Positions 32,787-43,420 of a stretch of DNA of 64,000 nt are shown here, in pieces. Numbering within the stretch: the first letter of the stretch is position 1; every line of letters begins with the position of its first letter. The DNA comes from Lunularia cruciata (taxonomy: Eukaryota; Streptophyta; Marchantiopsida; Lunulariales; Lunulariaceae): positions 5,462,001 to 5,526,000 of the forward strand of contig OX419762.1 in assembly GCA_948567375.1 (NCBI GenBank), read 5' to 3'. The notes under the pieces were generated by a model. That model worked only from the letters and a program-made list of their open reading frames with translations, was not told where the DNA came from and did no database searches. Position numbers and translations under genes: made by a program.

Positions 32787-35365
32787 TGTAACAACCCGAC
32801 AAATATCACTTTTGTGGTAATCGGGTAAGTAAAGTTTGTTCCCGCAAAGATACGAGTCAAAAATGTCCAAATACAAAGTCAAACAGTAACATGTAGTCCT
32901 TCTTGGTTGCGTCTTTAATCTCTCAGGTAGAAACCACACCCAGAAGAGAGTAACAAGCACTGATTCGCAATCTTATCACAAATTCACACTCCTTAATCAC
33001 AACTCCATCAAATCTTTCCAAACAATCTTGATTGTGATGATTCAGGCTCTCCCAAAAATGGTTCACTGATTCACTACAAAATGACTTTGCCTCAGAATTG
33101 TGTTCCACCCCTCCACTAAAGGCACAACTTCCTCGATTGAAATTGCTTCACATCAACTTTGTACTGCACTCCCAAATGCAGAATACTACCAACACTACAA
33201 TTCCTCTTAGATCTTTCAAGGCATTGCTTTGATTGCACTTCACTCAGGATCAAACACACAGAATGAAGATCAAGGCTGTGGAATCCAACATCCAACAAGC
33301 ACTCTGACTTGCACTTCGAATTTCTCCAAACATTCACAAACACAATTGCAAAGTTGATACTCGGAATCAAGCTCAAGCGACGAGCACTGCTTCACATCAC
33401 TTCGCTTTATCTATTCTCAGAAATAATGAGCACTGAACAACATGTTCCTACAAATACCACCCTTAAATAGTGAGCAATTGACAGTTCTAACAACTATACC
33501 GTTCTACCACAACTGTTCTAACCTGCAGATCCGAAATGACAATGCACCTCTTCATATCTACCCCTTCAAATCTCAAATCGGTTACTAATCCGATCCGATG
33601 TCTACTTCTTCCTCGGCTTTCAAACCCAAACCCAAAGTAATCTTACTTCCTACTACATTTTCCTTGGGTTTCACATCTCCTACTTCTTTGACCAGATCTA
33701 GCAATTCTCTTTCCTGATCTGAAATTGCACTAATGGGTAATCTATCTAACTCTTCATCTTTAGACCCACTCTTCTCTAATGTCTCTGAGTGCAACTCCGA
33801 AGACATTTGGATTCCTATGTTATCTACTTCGGGTTTTGCCTTAACATCTTTCCGAAGCTTTTCTAACTCTATTTTCACTAAGTCTAATCGAATTGAAATC
33901 TTATCCTCTACTTCTAACACCTTTCTATCTACACAAGTTCTTAGATTGATTAACAAGGCATTCATCTCGGTGTCCTTCCCTTGTCTTTGCCTCGTCTCCT
34001 GCACCAACAACTTCAACTCGTGCAGTCGTGCTTCTTCAATTCAAACGCTGGCTTCTGTACTTAACATTGCATTCACTCTGAGGACTATCTCCTTCAATGG
34101 CTTTAATCTTGTCTTTTGTTCTTGTTCCCGATCTGCAAGCCATTCCTTTCTATACATTGCCAACTCTTCCTCAAACTCGGCCTTCACCGCTTCCTTCTCT
34201 TTCTCCTTCTGTACAACTTTCTCTTTCTGATTATGAAGTAACTCTCATAATCTCTCTTCTTCTCTATACCGCACAGACAACTCTCTTTGCCAGAGTTGCT
34301 TCTTCTCCTCCATACTCTCCATCACTTGATTGAGCTCTTGTTCCTTTGATGCTACCCTTGCCATAGCATGGATAAGCTCTACTCTTGAATCAGCAAACTG
34401 CTACTTCAAGATTTCGTGCTCTGCTACCTGTCTCTCCCTTGCGATGTCACTCTTCCTCGCAAGATCCTCTTGATAGCTCACTTCTCTCTTTAGGTCTTTG
34501 ATTACCTGACTTCTCTCTACTGCTTCCGCTCGCAGTACTTCTCTCTCCTTCTCACCTCGGGTTATACTCCTCTTCAACTCCAAGTTCTCCTCTTCTAATC
34601 TTGCTACCACCTGCAATACAGTCTTTACTTCTTGACAAGTTGACTGCATCTCCTTCTTCTTCTGCTCCAACTTCACCAACAGCGGGCACACTACCTCTCG
34701 CAAGTACTCTACTCCCTCACTGGCAACTTCTTCCTCCCGCGGAGTAATTTCTTGTTTCTCCTCGTGTTCTCCTGATACGCGCCTTCTTCTCTGAAGTCTT
34801 CATATCGGGATTGATGCCTCACTACTTGTGCTATCTTCTACCTCTTCCTTCACTTTACTCGGCCCCGTCTCACACTTCGCCTTACGTCTCGAGCGAACTC
34901 CTTGCTGTACTGCGATCTTCTTCTCCTTGAGCACCGGTACTTTGTCTTCCAGCGCCGCATTGTCTTTGGCTTCTACTTTGGCTTGCACTTCTTTGTCTTC
35001 CGTCACTTTGAGTTTCTACCAAGAAATCATACCTTCGGCATGCACCTGTCACTGTCAATCAACCTTCGCGCGTATGAGCCGCAAGTTTTGAAATGGCCCC
35101 TTCTTGAATTTCTTGCCCCGATGAAAGGTTGTTAGACTATCTTTGCCTCGGGTTGAGCTCCCCTCGATCTGAAGTCAATTTACTTCGTACTGTATGCTGA
35201 CATGGCATTTCCAAGTACTTCGCCTTATGACCCGAAGTCACTTTACTTTGGGTTTCATCCCAAAGACAATTTTCTTTGCCTTCTTTGGCCATACATGCGC
35301 AATCCAACTTTTCTATACACTTCTTCTCCTTTATTTTGAAAAAAACAAAAAATGTGGGCACCACA
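32787..35365 (-). mobile_element. D1n: family D unit nested inside D1
   Basis: Minus strand, 2.58 kb. The + coordinates begin tgtaacaaccc (complement of the D end) and finish ggcaccaca (complement of the D start). Perfect duplication gctca (32782-32786, 35366-35370), and D1 sequence resumes exactly afterwards. It carries the acidic, coiled-coil and C-terminal parts of the D gene (minus, 33585-35006) and is shorter than D2 and D4. Confidence 0.92.
33585..35006 (-). pseudogene. D1n: coiled-coil half of the D gene
   Basis: Minus-strand open pieces. RSRRKAKCETGPSKVKEE lies near 34870-34940. A Glu/Lys/Arg-rich coiled coil (VARLEEENLELKRSITRG; LRAEAVERSQVIKDLKREV) is in 34401-34703. The conserved end is in 33585-34016 (MKLLVQETRQRQGKD; TLEKSGSKDEELDRLP). 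Parallels D2 40940-42354. Degraded. Confidence 0.75.
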
Positions 35366-36011
35366 GCTCATTATTTCTGAGAATAGATAAAGCAAAGTGT
35401 TGTGAAGCACTGCTCGTCGCTTGAGCTTGATTCCAAGTATCAACTTTGTCCTTGTGTTTGTGAGTGTGTGGAGAAATTCAAAGTGCAAGTCATTGTGCTT
35501 GTTGGATGTTGGATTTTGCAGCCTTGATCTTCATTCTGTGTGTTTGATCCTGAGTGAAAAGCAATCAAAGCAATGCCTTGACAGATCTGAGAGGAATTGT
35601 AGTGTTGGTAGTATTCTACATTTGTGAGTGCCGTGTGAGGTTGATGTGAAGCAATTTTGATCAAGGAAGTTGTGCCTTCAGTGGAGGGGTGGAACACAAT
35701 TCTAAGGTGAAGTCGTTTTGCAGTGAAGTGTCATTTTTGGGAGAGCATGAATCATCACAATCAAGATTGTTTGGAAAGAATTGATGGAGTTGTGATCAAG
35801 GAGTGCTAATTTGTGACAAGACTGCAAATCAGTGCTTGTTACTCTCTTCTGGGTGTGGTTTCTACCTGAGAGATTAAAGATGCAACCAAGAAGAACTATA
35901 GTGTTACTGTTTGACTTTGTATTTGACCAATTTTGACTCGTATCTTTGTAGGAACGAACTTTACTTACCCAATTACCGAAAAAGTGATATTTTCCGGGTT
36001 GTCACAACTTG

Positions 36012-36389
36012 AATTTGGCATTGGGTCCAATCAAATTGGACCTTATGATTTTCAAGCCAATGTAGATCCAAAATGATATCATAGTGTAGAGGTGCCACTA
36101 CAAACCTCATACACTCCAAATACTCCTTCCCAATCTTGAAGGTAACAGGATGCGAGGTGCGGAATGCAAAACCCTTTCTACTATCCGCCATCATCAAACT
36201 ACTTCCAATCACTGGCTTGATAGGAATACCCAATACCTTTGCTACTTGCATAGACATGCAATTCCCTGAACTTCCAGAATCAACCAAAATCCTACAACCC
36301 CGATTAGATATCATACCTTGCAAGTGCATAGGTCAAGCCTTCAATCCCATTGGAACTAATTAAGCTCCCAATAGGCGGCTCAAAATCTC
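36012..36389 (-). pseudogene. B-main retropepsin-like protease
   Basis: The open piece up to 36329 shows the active-site block RILVDSGSSGNCMSMQVA, then the later blocks FKIGKEYLECMRFVVAPL and ILDLHWLENHKVQFDW. It sits between gag and RT, separated from RT by the D1 insertion. Confidence 0.9.
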
Positions 36390-37544
36390 CTATTGGGATT
36401 CCTTGTTTCCCTGATCATTCCGCTCCACAACCTCCACTTGGGCAACTTGTTGAGGTTGTCCATTCTTGAATAGACATTCAGCAATGCGATGCCCTAACTG
36501 GCGACAATAAAAACAACCACCATTTTGTTGTAGTTTCTCCCTATTTGCCATGCCAAGTGGTCTTTGTTGAATTGCATCAACCTCCATTGGTGTTGGCTCC
36601 TCAACTTGTATGTAGTGTATTGGTAGGCTTTGTGGAGTTCAAGGTCAAGACCAAGTTGTTGCCACCAAGGAATCAAAACATTCGGCCAACCGCATGGCTT
36701 CCTCCAAGTGTTGTGGCTCTTGCATGGTTACCTGTAATTTGGTTCTTGCCTTCACGAATCGATCTAGAGCTTCACCTTCCAAAATATCTAGAATTTGCAT
36801 GATGGTGTTTTGGAACTGCATGATGTAACTTCTTACAGAGCCAATCTGTTTCAACTCTGCCAACTTATCCCGTGCAGCTCGTGTGGCATTTATAGCTTGG
36901 AACCAACTGATTATTGCGCTCTTGAATTCTACCCATGTCAAGATTGGTGTAACCATTTGTTGTTTGGCTCACTCCACTCGGAATCTCCACCATAGCTTTG
37001 CTACTCCATCCAATTGGCTAGAAGCCAAGAGAATCTATTTTTGCTCATCTTGTAGATTGGTAGCTTCAAAATAACATTCACAATCAAACAAAAAATTCTC
37101 CACTACATCCAGGAGATTCTTGCCTTCAAATACCTTGGGTTTAGGGAATCTGATCCAATCTTCTCCTTCTCAAATTGGTACTCTCTCCACCTGCTCTTGT
37201 CGTCAAAGATCTCGTTCATCCAACAATCGAGTAAGGTGCTCAATTTGTTGTTGCATAGTAAGGATAACATCAGGTATTGCCACCATGGTTGCTCCTCTAT
37301 CACACCACTCCCAATCTATCTAATTTATTAACACATAGAAACAACACGTCCATTGTTCTCCAGAAGTTACAACCGGAAGCACCAAGGGTTCCTCAGATAT
37401 GGTGATCATATGCAGAAAATCTTGTCCAAAGTGCGAGGTGATGAATTGTGTGAAATGATGCTTGGGTAGTATTTGGATGGGAAAATCCCAATGGTTTGGT
37501 GGAAGTGGATTTGGTGGTCCATAAATTCCATCCATCCCATTCTT
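36390..37544 (-). pseudogene. B-main gag region
   Basis: The zinc knuckle CFYCRQLGHRIAEC is near 36480-36520, preceded by EVDAIQQRPLGMANR. The capsid region at 36645-36956 contains WVEFKSAIISWFQAINATRA and RSYIMQFQNTIMQILDILE, typical of Ty3 gag. The N-terminal part reaches the primer site and includes HFTQFITSHFGQDFL near 37410-37450. Gag would package the RNA. Degraded. Confidence 0.88.
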
Positions 37545-37556
37545 GCTCTAATACCA
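37545..37556 (-). promoter_or_regulatory. B-main primer-binding site
   Basis: gctctaatacca on + is the complement of TGGTATTAGAGC, initiator tRNA-Met type, one base from the 5' LTR. Confidence 0.9.
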
Positions 37557-37557
37557 A

Positions 37558-37945
37558 TGTAAAAGACCGAATCCAAGGAGAGAAATAGGAGAATGGAAAC
37601 TCACATTGGGACACTTGAATGAGGGAAAACTCCAAATTCCTAGCATGAGCTTCAACTTTGGTATTTATAGGTAACATAAAAGACCCTTGAAGCTTCTCAA
37701 CAAGCTTCCTTGAGCCACTTTCTTGGAGTGCAAGCCAAGTTAACCAGGAAGCTTCTCAAGAAGCTTCCTTCTAGGAGCCGCCTACTTGGCATGCGAGCTA
37801 AGCTACATGCTTAGGGTGCAAGTTAACTAGTTGGGAAGCTTCTTAAGAAGCTTCTTAGATGCTTCTAGAATATTCTAGGCTATTTTGTCTTATTCTCTAC
37901 TTTGTAAGCCTGACTAACTTTGTTGCTAGACTCCATATTGTTACA
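37558..37945 (-). repeat. B-main 5' LTR
   Basis: 388 bp. Same ends as the 3' LTR, but with fewer AAGCTTC modules plus one short extra piece, so the modules change in number within one element. Confidence 0.95.
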
Positions 37946-39363
37946 CCATGCTCCTCAACCAAGTCAGCTCCACTACCAACCACTTTTGCTCTAGTAGTAG
38001 GAACCGCATCATCCCTACTCTCATGCAACCAACCAAAACCTTGGGGTTGGGTCAACTCCCAATATAAACATATCATTGGCTGAAAACAAAGGATGCCATA
38101 TAATCAGTTGAGCCGCACCCAACATCATGCTAGACTCAATTTGGGTAGTAGTAGGTAGTTGACTAGCAAGTAGTCCATCATGTACTCCATCAACACCTAC
38201 CACACCTACATTGGGACATCTAGGAACCATTGATGTCATCTACAATGCCTCAGATAGTGTGAAAGATTAAGGAAGTCAGACCTATCTCCCAACCTCTCCT
38301 CTGTATGAGTCCAACTCCACTAATGCTCCTTTAGGCTCTGGAGTAGGTATTGCACTACTAGTCACTGATGCAGATGCATCCACCTGTGCTGCTCCACACA
38401 TGAAGTCCAAAGCATCTCTATCACCCGCATATGAGGTGGAAGCCTTAGCACCCAAATCTGATCTCCTCTGAGCAATAGCCATATTAGCCAATCTCTGTTC
38501 CAACTGCTCAATCCAAGTAGCCATAGTTGTATCAGAAGTAAGGGCAGGTATTGCACCCCTACTAGGTGTAGATCCTCTACCACCACCTCTACCACCTCGT
38601 CCTCCAGGAATTGGAGCTCCTCTACTACCTACCATAGCAGCCCTACCACTCCGTAACTTTGGGTGTAGGTCAAACACCGATTACTAGTGTGATCAAATTG
38701 GTGGCAATGCTCACATTGCCTTTGTGCTGGTTGTGGTGCACCAATGGTATTGGGCCCACTGCCTTGAGCACACTTTCTCCTATGGTGATATCCACCACAA
38801 GTCCAACAAGCAACACCACTACTCATTGGTTGTTGTTGACCCAAAAATGAAGGTAAGGGTCTAACTACAATAGGCACTCCACTCGCTCCATAGGATTTGG
38901 GCTGTCCACTTTGTCCTTGAAAACCAACCGGGTGTGGTGCACTCTATTGCACTCTAGAAGAAGTCACAACCATAGATGAGGTCTCCCTACCAAATCTAGA
39001 TGCCACCACTCTCTCCTCCACCATGTTGAGCTCAATATGCTCAACTAAACAAAAGACCACTGCCAAAGTGGGCAAAGTAGCCTGCAACAACATAGCATCA
39101 CAAACTCTACGTTGTAACTTTGTGTCCAATATTCCATACCAAAACTAGACTGCCCAGGCCTTAGTAACTTCCTGAGTGAAACTGATCAGCCATCTCATGC
39201 GAGTGTATGCCTTGTGTAGGCTCTCTCTCTAGCCTTTCACTAGAACTCCTACAAGCTCCTCAGCTTGTTAGTCCACACTCCCTGGTAGTTTTGCCTCAAA
39301 CACTTGAAGAACTCCACCATGGGGTTAAACCCCAATACCACACCACCTCTTGCAATGGTACCT
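37946..39363 (-). pseudogene. F1 gag: C-terminal half with two zinc knuckles
   Basis: The minus-strand open piece 38629-38877 holds two CCHC knuckles: CWTCGGYHHRRKC and CEHCHQFDHTSNRC (both C-x2-C-x4-H-x4-C). The next piece, 38282-38677, has a Gly/Arg-rich RGG-type stretch (GGRGGRGGGRG) and a short helical part (WIEQLEQRLANMAIAQRR). RGG and CCHC parts bind nucleic acid. Continues upstream across D2 at 43149. Confidence 0.85.
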
Positions 39364-39750
39364 TGTGGTGCCCACATTTTTTGTTTTTTTTCAAAATTAA
39401 GGAGAAGAAGTGTATAGAGAAGTCGGATTGCGCCTGTATGGTCAAAGAAGGCAAAGAAAAGAGTCTTTGGGATGAAACCCAAGGTAACGTGACTTTGGGG
39501 CATAAGGTGAAGTACTCGGAAATGCCCTGTCAGCATACAACCCAAAGTAAATTGTCTTTGTATCAGGGGAGGGAGCTCAACCCAAGGCAAAGACAGTCTA
39601 ACCACCTTTCATCGGGGCGGGAAATTCAAGAAGGGACCGTTCAAAACCGGCGGCCCATACATGCAAAGGTGATTGACGATGATAGGTGCATGCAAGAGGT
39701 GTGATTTCTTGGTAGAAACTCAAAGTGACGGAAGACAAAGAAGCACAACT

Positions 39751-39760
39751 CTATAAAAAT
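39751..39760 (+). promoter_or_regulatory. TATA-like box before the D gene
   Basis: ctataaaaat is also kept in D5 (minus, near 7360). It lies 28 bp before the first Met of the D gene, so it could drive that gene on its own. Confidence 0.45.
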
Positions 39761-39778
39761 TGAACTTGCAACGATGAA

Positions 39779-42354
39779 ATGTCGAGTAATTTTCCTTTGT
39801 TGTTGCAAAGTCGTCTTGCAGGTGATCGTGGGAAGGGAAATAGAGTTGGAATCGTGTTAGTGCACAAGGGAGAAGTCACGAGAGTGAAATCAAGAGAGAG
39901 TGAGAAAGTAGAAGAGAGGGGAGGAGGAAAGAAGAACTTTGAATTTGTAGTGAGAAATCATGTGATTCGGAGGTTAGACGTAATAGCAAGGATCAAAGTC
40001 TTGAGCCGACTTCGGATCACATTTCTGGCATGGAACTGGAATGTAAGCTTTCCAAGGTTCATGACAGAAATCATTGAGAGTAAGTGTCTCGATGGACCCG
40101 AGGAAGAAGGGAAGAGAGGAAATCCAGCTCGCTGGACAGAGTCGGATTGGAGACTCGTACTCGGGAAGGAGGTAGGCTTGGAGCAGGGAGCCACGTTCTT
40201 GGGGAAGGGAGAGATAGCTCAGGAGACTCAGGAGGTGAGAGATGCTTTCTCTTCAAAGAGAACAAAGAATGGGTATAAGGTTGAGAGTTACAAGGATCCA
40301 GTGAAGAGAGGGATCGTGAGTGCTCTCATGGCAATCTTGAAGCCGGAGAGAACAACTTATGTGATGAAACACCAAGCGGTGTTCTTCCATAAGTTGTTTG
40401 CAGGAGAACCTATTAATTGGGCAAGGTGCTTCCATGGGAGGATGAGATAGATGGTGTGGAATTTGCGGGATAAGTTGCCTCCACACTACATCGTGCCGTT
40501 TGCAGCACATTTCTACCTCGGGTTGAATTTGCTCAATTTGGCGGAGCAAAACATAATGGTGTCTCACTTCCATCCCGACTTGAGAAGAGAAGTAGACGTG
40601 AAGGAACAACAATACATTCTTCAAATCCGGAGCACAGAGGAGTACTACATGAAGACAGGTAAGAGCGTGGAGATAAAAGCGAGTACTCCGAAGTCAAAGA
40701 ATAGGGGTCGTCAAGGTGAAGCCAACGACATCAAGAAACCTTGGAAGACGCGGAGAGGCAACCCAAGGCGAGGTATGGTGGTAATCGAGTCGGAGGACGA
40801 AGACTCAGAAGAAGATGTTGAGCTAAAAACTGAAGACTCAAAACACGAGGAGGAGCCTGAGCTAACGCTGCAGAGTGGAGATACAAGTAGCGATAGTGAT
40901 GAAGGAGGAGACATGACATTGGCACCAGCAGCTGACAACTACAAAGAAGCAGTGCAAGCCGAGATGGAAGCCGAAGACAACACAGAGTTGGAAGACAAAG
41001 TAACTATGCCCGAAGAAAAGAAGATCGCAGTACAGCAAGGAGTTTGCTCAAGACGTAAGGCAAAGTGTGAAGCGGAGCCGAGTAAAGCAAAGGAAGAGGT
41101 AGGAGAAAGCTCGGGAAGTGAGGCTTTGATTCCGATACGAAGACTGCAAAGGAGAAGGCGAGTATCGGGTGAAGAAGAGGTAAGGAAGGAGATTTCTATG
41201 CAGGAAGAAGTAGTTGCGAGAGATGGAGTGGAGTACTTGCGGGAGGTGGTGTGCCCATTGTTGGTGAAATTGGAGCACAGGAAGAAGGAGATGCAGTCGA
41301 CTTGTCCAGAGGTAAAGACTGTATTACAGGTATTAGCACGATTAGAGAAGAGAACTCAGAGTTGAAGAAGAGTATAACCCAAGGTGAGGAGGAAAGAGAA
41401 GTACTACGAGCAGAGGTAGTAGAGAGAAGTCAGGTAATCAAAGACCTGAAGAGAGAAGTAAGTTATCGAGAGGATCTTGTGAAGAAGAGTGGCATAGCAA
41501 GGGAGAGACAAGTAGTAGAGTATGAAAACTTGATGCAACAATTTTTTGATTCAAGAGTAGAAGTAATCCATGTTATGGCAAGAGTAGCAGCAAAGGATCA
41601 AGAGCTCGATAGGGTGATGGAGAGTGTCGAGGAGAAGAAGCAACTCTGGCAAAGAGAGTTGGCGGCACGATACAAAGAAGAAGATCGATTACGAGAGTTA
41701 CTTTGTAGTCAGGAGGAGAAGGTTGTTCAGAAGGAGAAGGAGAAGGAGACGGTGAAAGCCGAGTTTGAAGAGGAGTTGGCGATGTACAGGGAGGACTGGC
41801 TTGCAGATCAAGAGCGAGAGAGAAAGATGAGATTGGAGCCAGTGAAGGAGATAGTCCTTAGGATGAATGCAATGTTAAGTACAGAGGCCAACATTCAAAT
41901 TGAAGAGACGAGACTGCACGAGTTGAAGTTGTTAGTGCAAGAGACGAGGCAAAGACAGGCAAAAGACACTGATTTGAATGCCTTGTTGATTAAGTTAAGA
42001 ACTCGTGTAGACAAGAAGATATTAGAAGTAGAAGACAACATTTCAATTAGATTAGACTTAGTGAAAATAGAGATAGAAAAGCTTTGAAAGGATGTTAGAG
42101 CGAAACCCGAAGTAGATAACATAGGAGTACAAATGTCTTTGGAGTTACCATTGGAGACATTAGAGAAGAGTGGGTCGGGAGATGAGGAGTTAGATAGATT
42201 ACCCACTAGTGGAATTTCAGATCAGGAAAAAGAATTGTTGGGTCTGGTAGAAGAAGTAGAAGATGTGAAACCCAAGGATAGAGTAGTAAGAAGTAAATTT
42301 ACTTTGGGTTTGGGTTTGAAAGCTAAGGAAGGAGTAGACATCAGATCAGAGTAG
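39779..42354 (+). pseudogene. D gene in D2: Transposase_32-like half plus coiled coil
   Basis: The first half has blocks shared with D4, D5 and partly D6: ARIKVLSRLRITFLAWNWN (near 39985-40045), EEEGKRGNPARWTESDW, FHKLFAGEPINWARCF (40386-40433) and PPHYIVPFAAHFYLGLNL (40480-40533). The pattern of a helical block then a G-x-PINWAR-type block resembles the 'putative plant transposon protein' domain (Transposase_32), a tentative match. Next come a Lys/Arg-rich part, a strongly acidic part (40780-40920), a long Glu/Lys/Arg coiled coil (about 41230-42090) and a conserved end (TLEKSGSGDEELDRLP; TLGLGLKA). No catalytic residues recognised; role unknown. The gene is broken in a few places. Confidence 0.75.
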
Positions 42355-42470
42355 TAACAGATTTCAGATTTGAAGAGGCAGATATGAAGAGGTGAATTGT
42401 CATTTCGGATTTGCAAGTTAGAACAGTTGTTGTAGAACGGTATAGTTGTTAGAACTGTTGATTTGTTCAC

Positions 42471-42478
42471 TATTTAAG
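42471..42478 (+). promoter_or_regulatory. TATTTAAG box of D2
   Basis: Kept at the matching place in D1 (32744-32751), D4 (52789-52796) and D1n (minus, near 33461-33470), always about 670 bp from the 3' end. Likely the main U3 promoter box. Confidence 0.6.
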
Positions 42479-43148
42479 AGTGACATTCGCAGTATCATGT
42501 TGTTCAATGCTCATAATTTTTGAGAATAGATAAAGCAAAGTGCTGTGAAGTAGTGCTTGTTGCTTTAGCTTGATTCCGAGTATCAGCTTTGTGATTGTGT
42601 TTGTGAGTGTTTGGAGAAATTCAAAGTGCAAGTTAGTGTGTTTGTTGGATGTTGGATTCCACAGCCTTGATCTTCATTCTGTGTGTTTGATCCTGAGTGA
42701 AAAGCAATCAAAGCAATGCCTTGACAGATCTGAGAGGAATTGTAGTGTTGGTAGTATTCTGCATTTGTGAGTGTAGTGCAAAGTTGATGTGAAGCAATTT
42801 TGATCGAGGAAGTTGTGCCTTCAGTGGAGGGGTGGAACACAATTCTGAGGCAAAGTTGTCTTGCAGTGAAGTGTCATTTTTGGGAGAGCCTGAATCATCA
42901 CAATCAAGATTGTTTGGAAAGATTTGTTAATGTTGTGATTAAGGAGTGTTAATTTGTGACAAGACTGTGAATCAGTGCTTGTTACTCTCTTCTGGGCATG
43001 GTTTCTACCTGAGAGATTAAAGACGCAACCAAGAAGAACTACATGTTACTGTTTGACTTTGTATTTGGACATTTCTGACTTGTATCTCTGCGGGAACAAA
43101 CTTTACTTACCCGATTACCGCAAAAGTGATATTTGCCGGGTTGTCACA

Positions 43149-43420
43149 TACCTCCACTTGTGGTAACACTATCTCCAACTAGTGCACCTCCATTAGCTCC
43201 ACCAACACTAATTGAGCTAGAACTTGTAGGTACAGCCAATCTACTCTTGGCCACCAAGCCTGAAGTGATAGAGACATAGTTTGGAGACCAATATTGTCTC
43301 CATAACTCAATCTCCTTCAAATGACCTCTCCAAAACCCATGGTAGTCATGGATCGGTAGACCTTCCAAGTGCTGAAACAACCCCTTCTATGCCATGAAGG
43401 GTGTGAACAAAGTTGAGTTC
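43149..43420 (-). pseudogene. F1 gag: N-terminal part
   Basis: Open piece 43144-43380 with HLKEIELWRQYWSPNYVSIT, then a Ser/Gly-rich stretch. It is repeated in F2 as RLEEIELWRQSWSPNYVSIT (47551-47826). Continues on the other side of D2. No named domain. Confidence 0.7.

Larger units (their letters stand above)
31511..36006 (+). mobile_element. D1: family D unit in B-main, hosting D1n
   Basis: Starts TGTGGTACCCACA at 31511 and ends GGGTTGTCACA at 36006. Perfect target duplication acttg (31506-31510, 36007-36011) between protease and RT of B-main. Its own length without D1n is about 1.9 kb, shorter than D2 or D4. It keeps the C-terminal part of the D gene (32311-32625), the TATTTAAG promoter-like block (32744-32751) and the 3' part. 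Much of its first 800 bp differs from D2, so it may be a sub-family. Broken or shortened. Confidence 0.88.
27883..37945 (-). mobile_element. B-main: family B Ty3/gypsy chromovirus in F1
   Basis: Minus strand, 10.06 kb including D1; its own length is about 5.6 kb. Perfect target duplication ccatg (27878-27882 and 37946-37950). 5' LTR 37558-37945, primer site 37545-37556, gag, protease, RT, RNase H, integrase, chromodomain-like tail, 3' LTR 27883-28293. The LTRs differ at about 20 positions in about 370 aligned bases plus length differences in the AAGCTTC modules. It is the youngest complete element here with an LTR pair. Broken, though RT and protease keep long open stretches. Confidence 0.95.
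39364..43148 (+). mobile_element. D2: full-length family D unit in F1 gag
   Basis: 3785 bp, TGTGGTGCCC...GGGTTGTCACA, with a perfect duplication tacct (39359-39363, 43149-43153). No direct terminal repeats, no RT or integrase. Parts in order: about 390 bp lead with a TATA-like ctataaaaat (39751-39760); the D gene 39779-42354; TATTTAAG (42471-42478); about 670 bp 3' part. This layout fits one very long LTR with its gene in U3 and the usual promoter near the 3' end. Looks whole at its ends; the gene has a few breaks. Confidence 0.92.

Noticed and set aside
39364-43148. Family D as a cut-and-paste DNA transposon
   Set aside because: Only the outer four bases (TGTG...CACA) mirror each other, there is no transposase catalytic pattern I can see, and TG...CA ends with 5-bp duplications fit LTR-type integration better.
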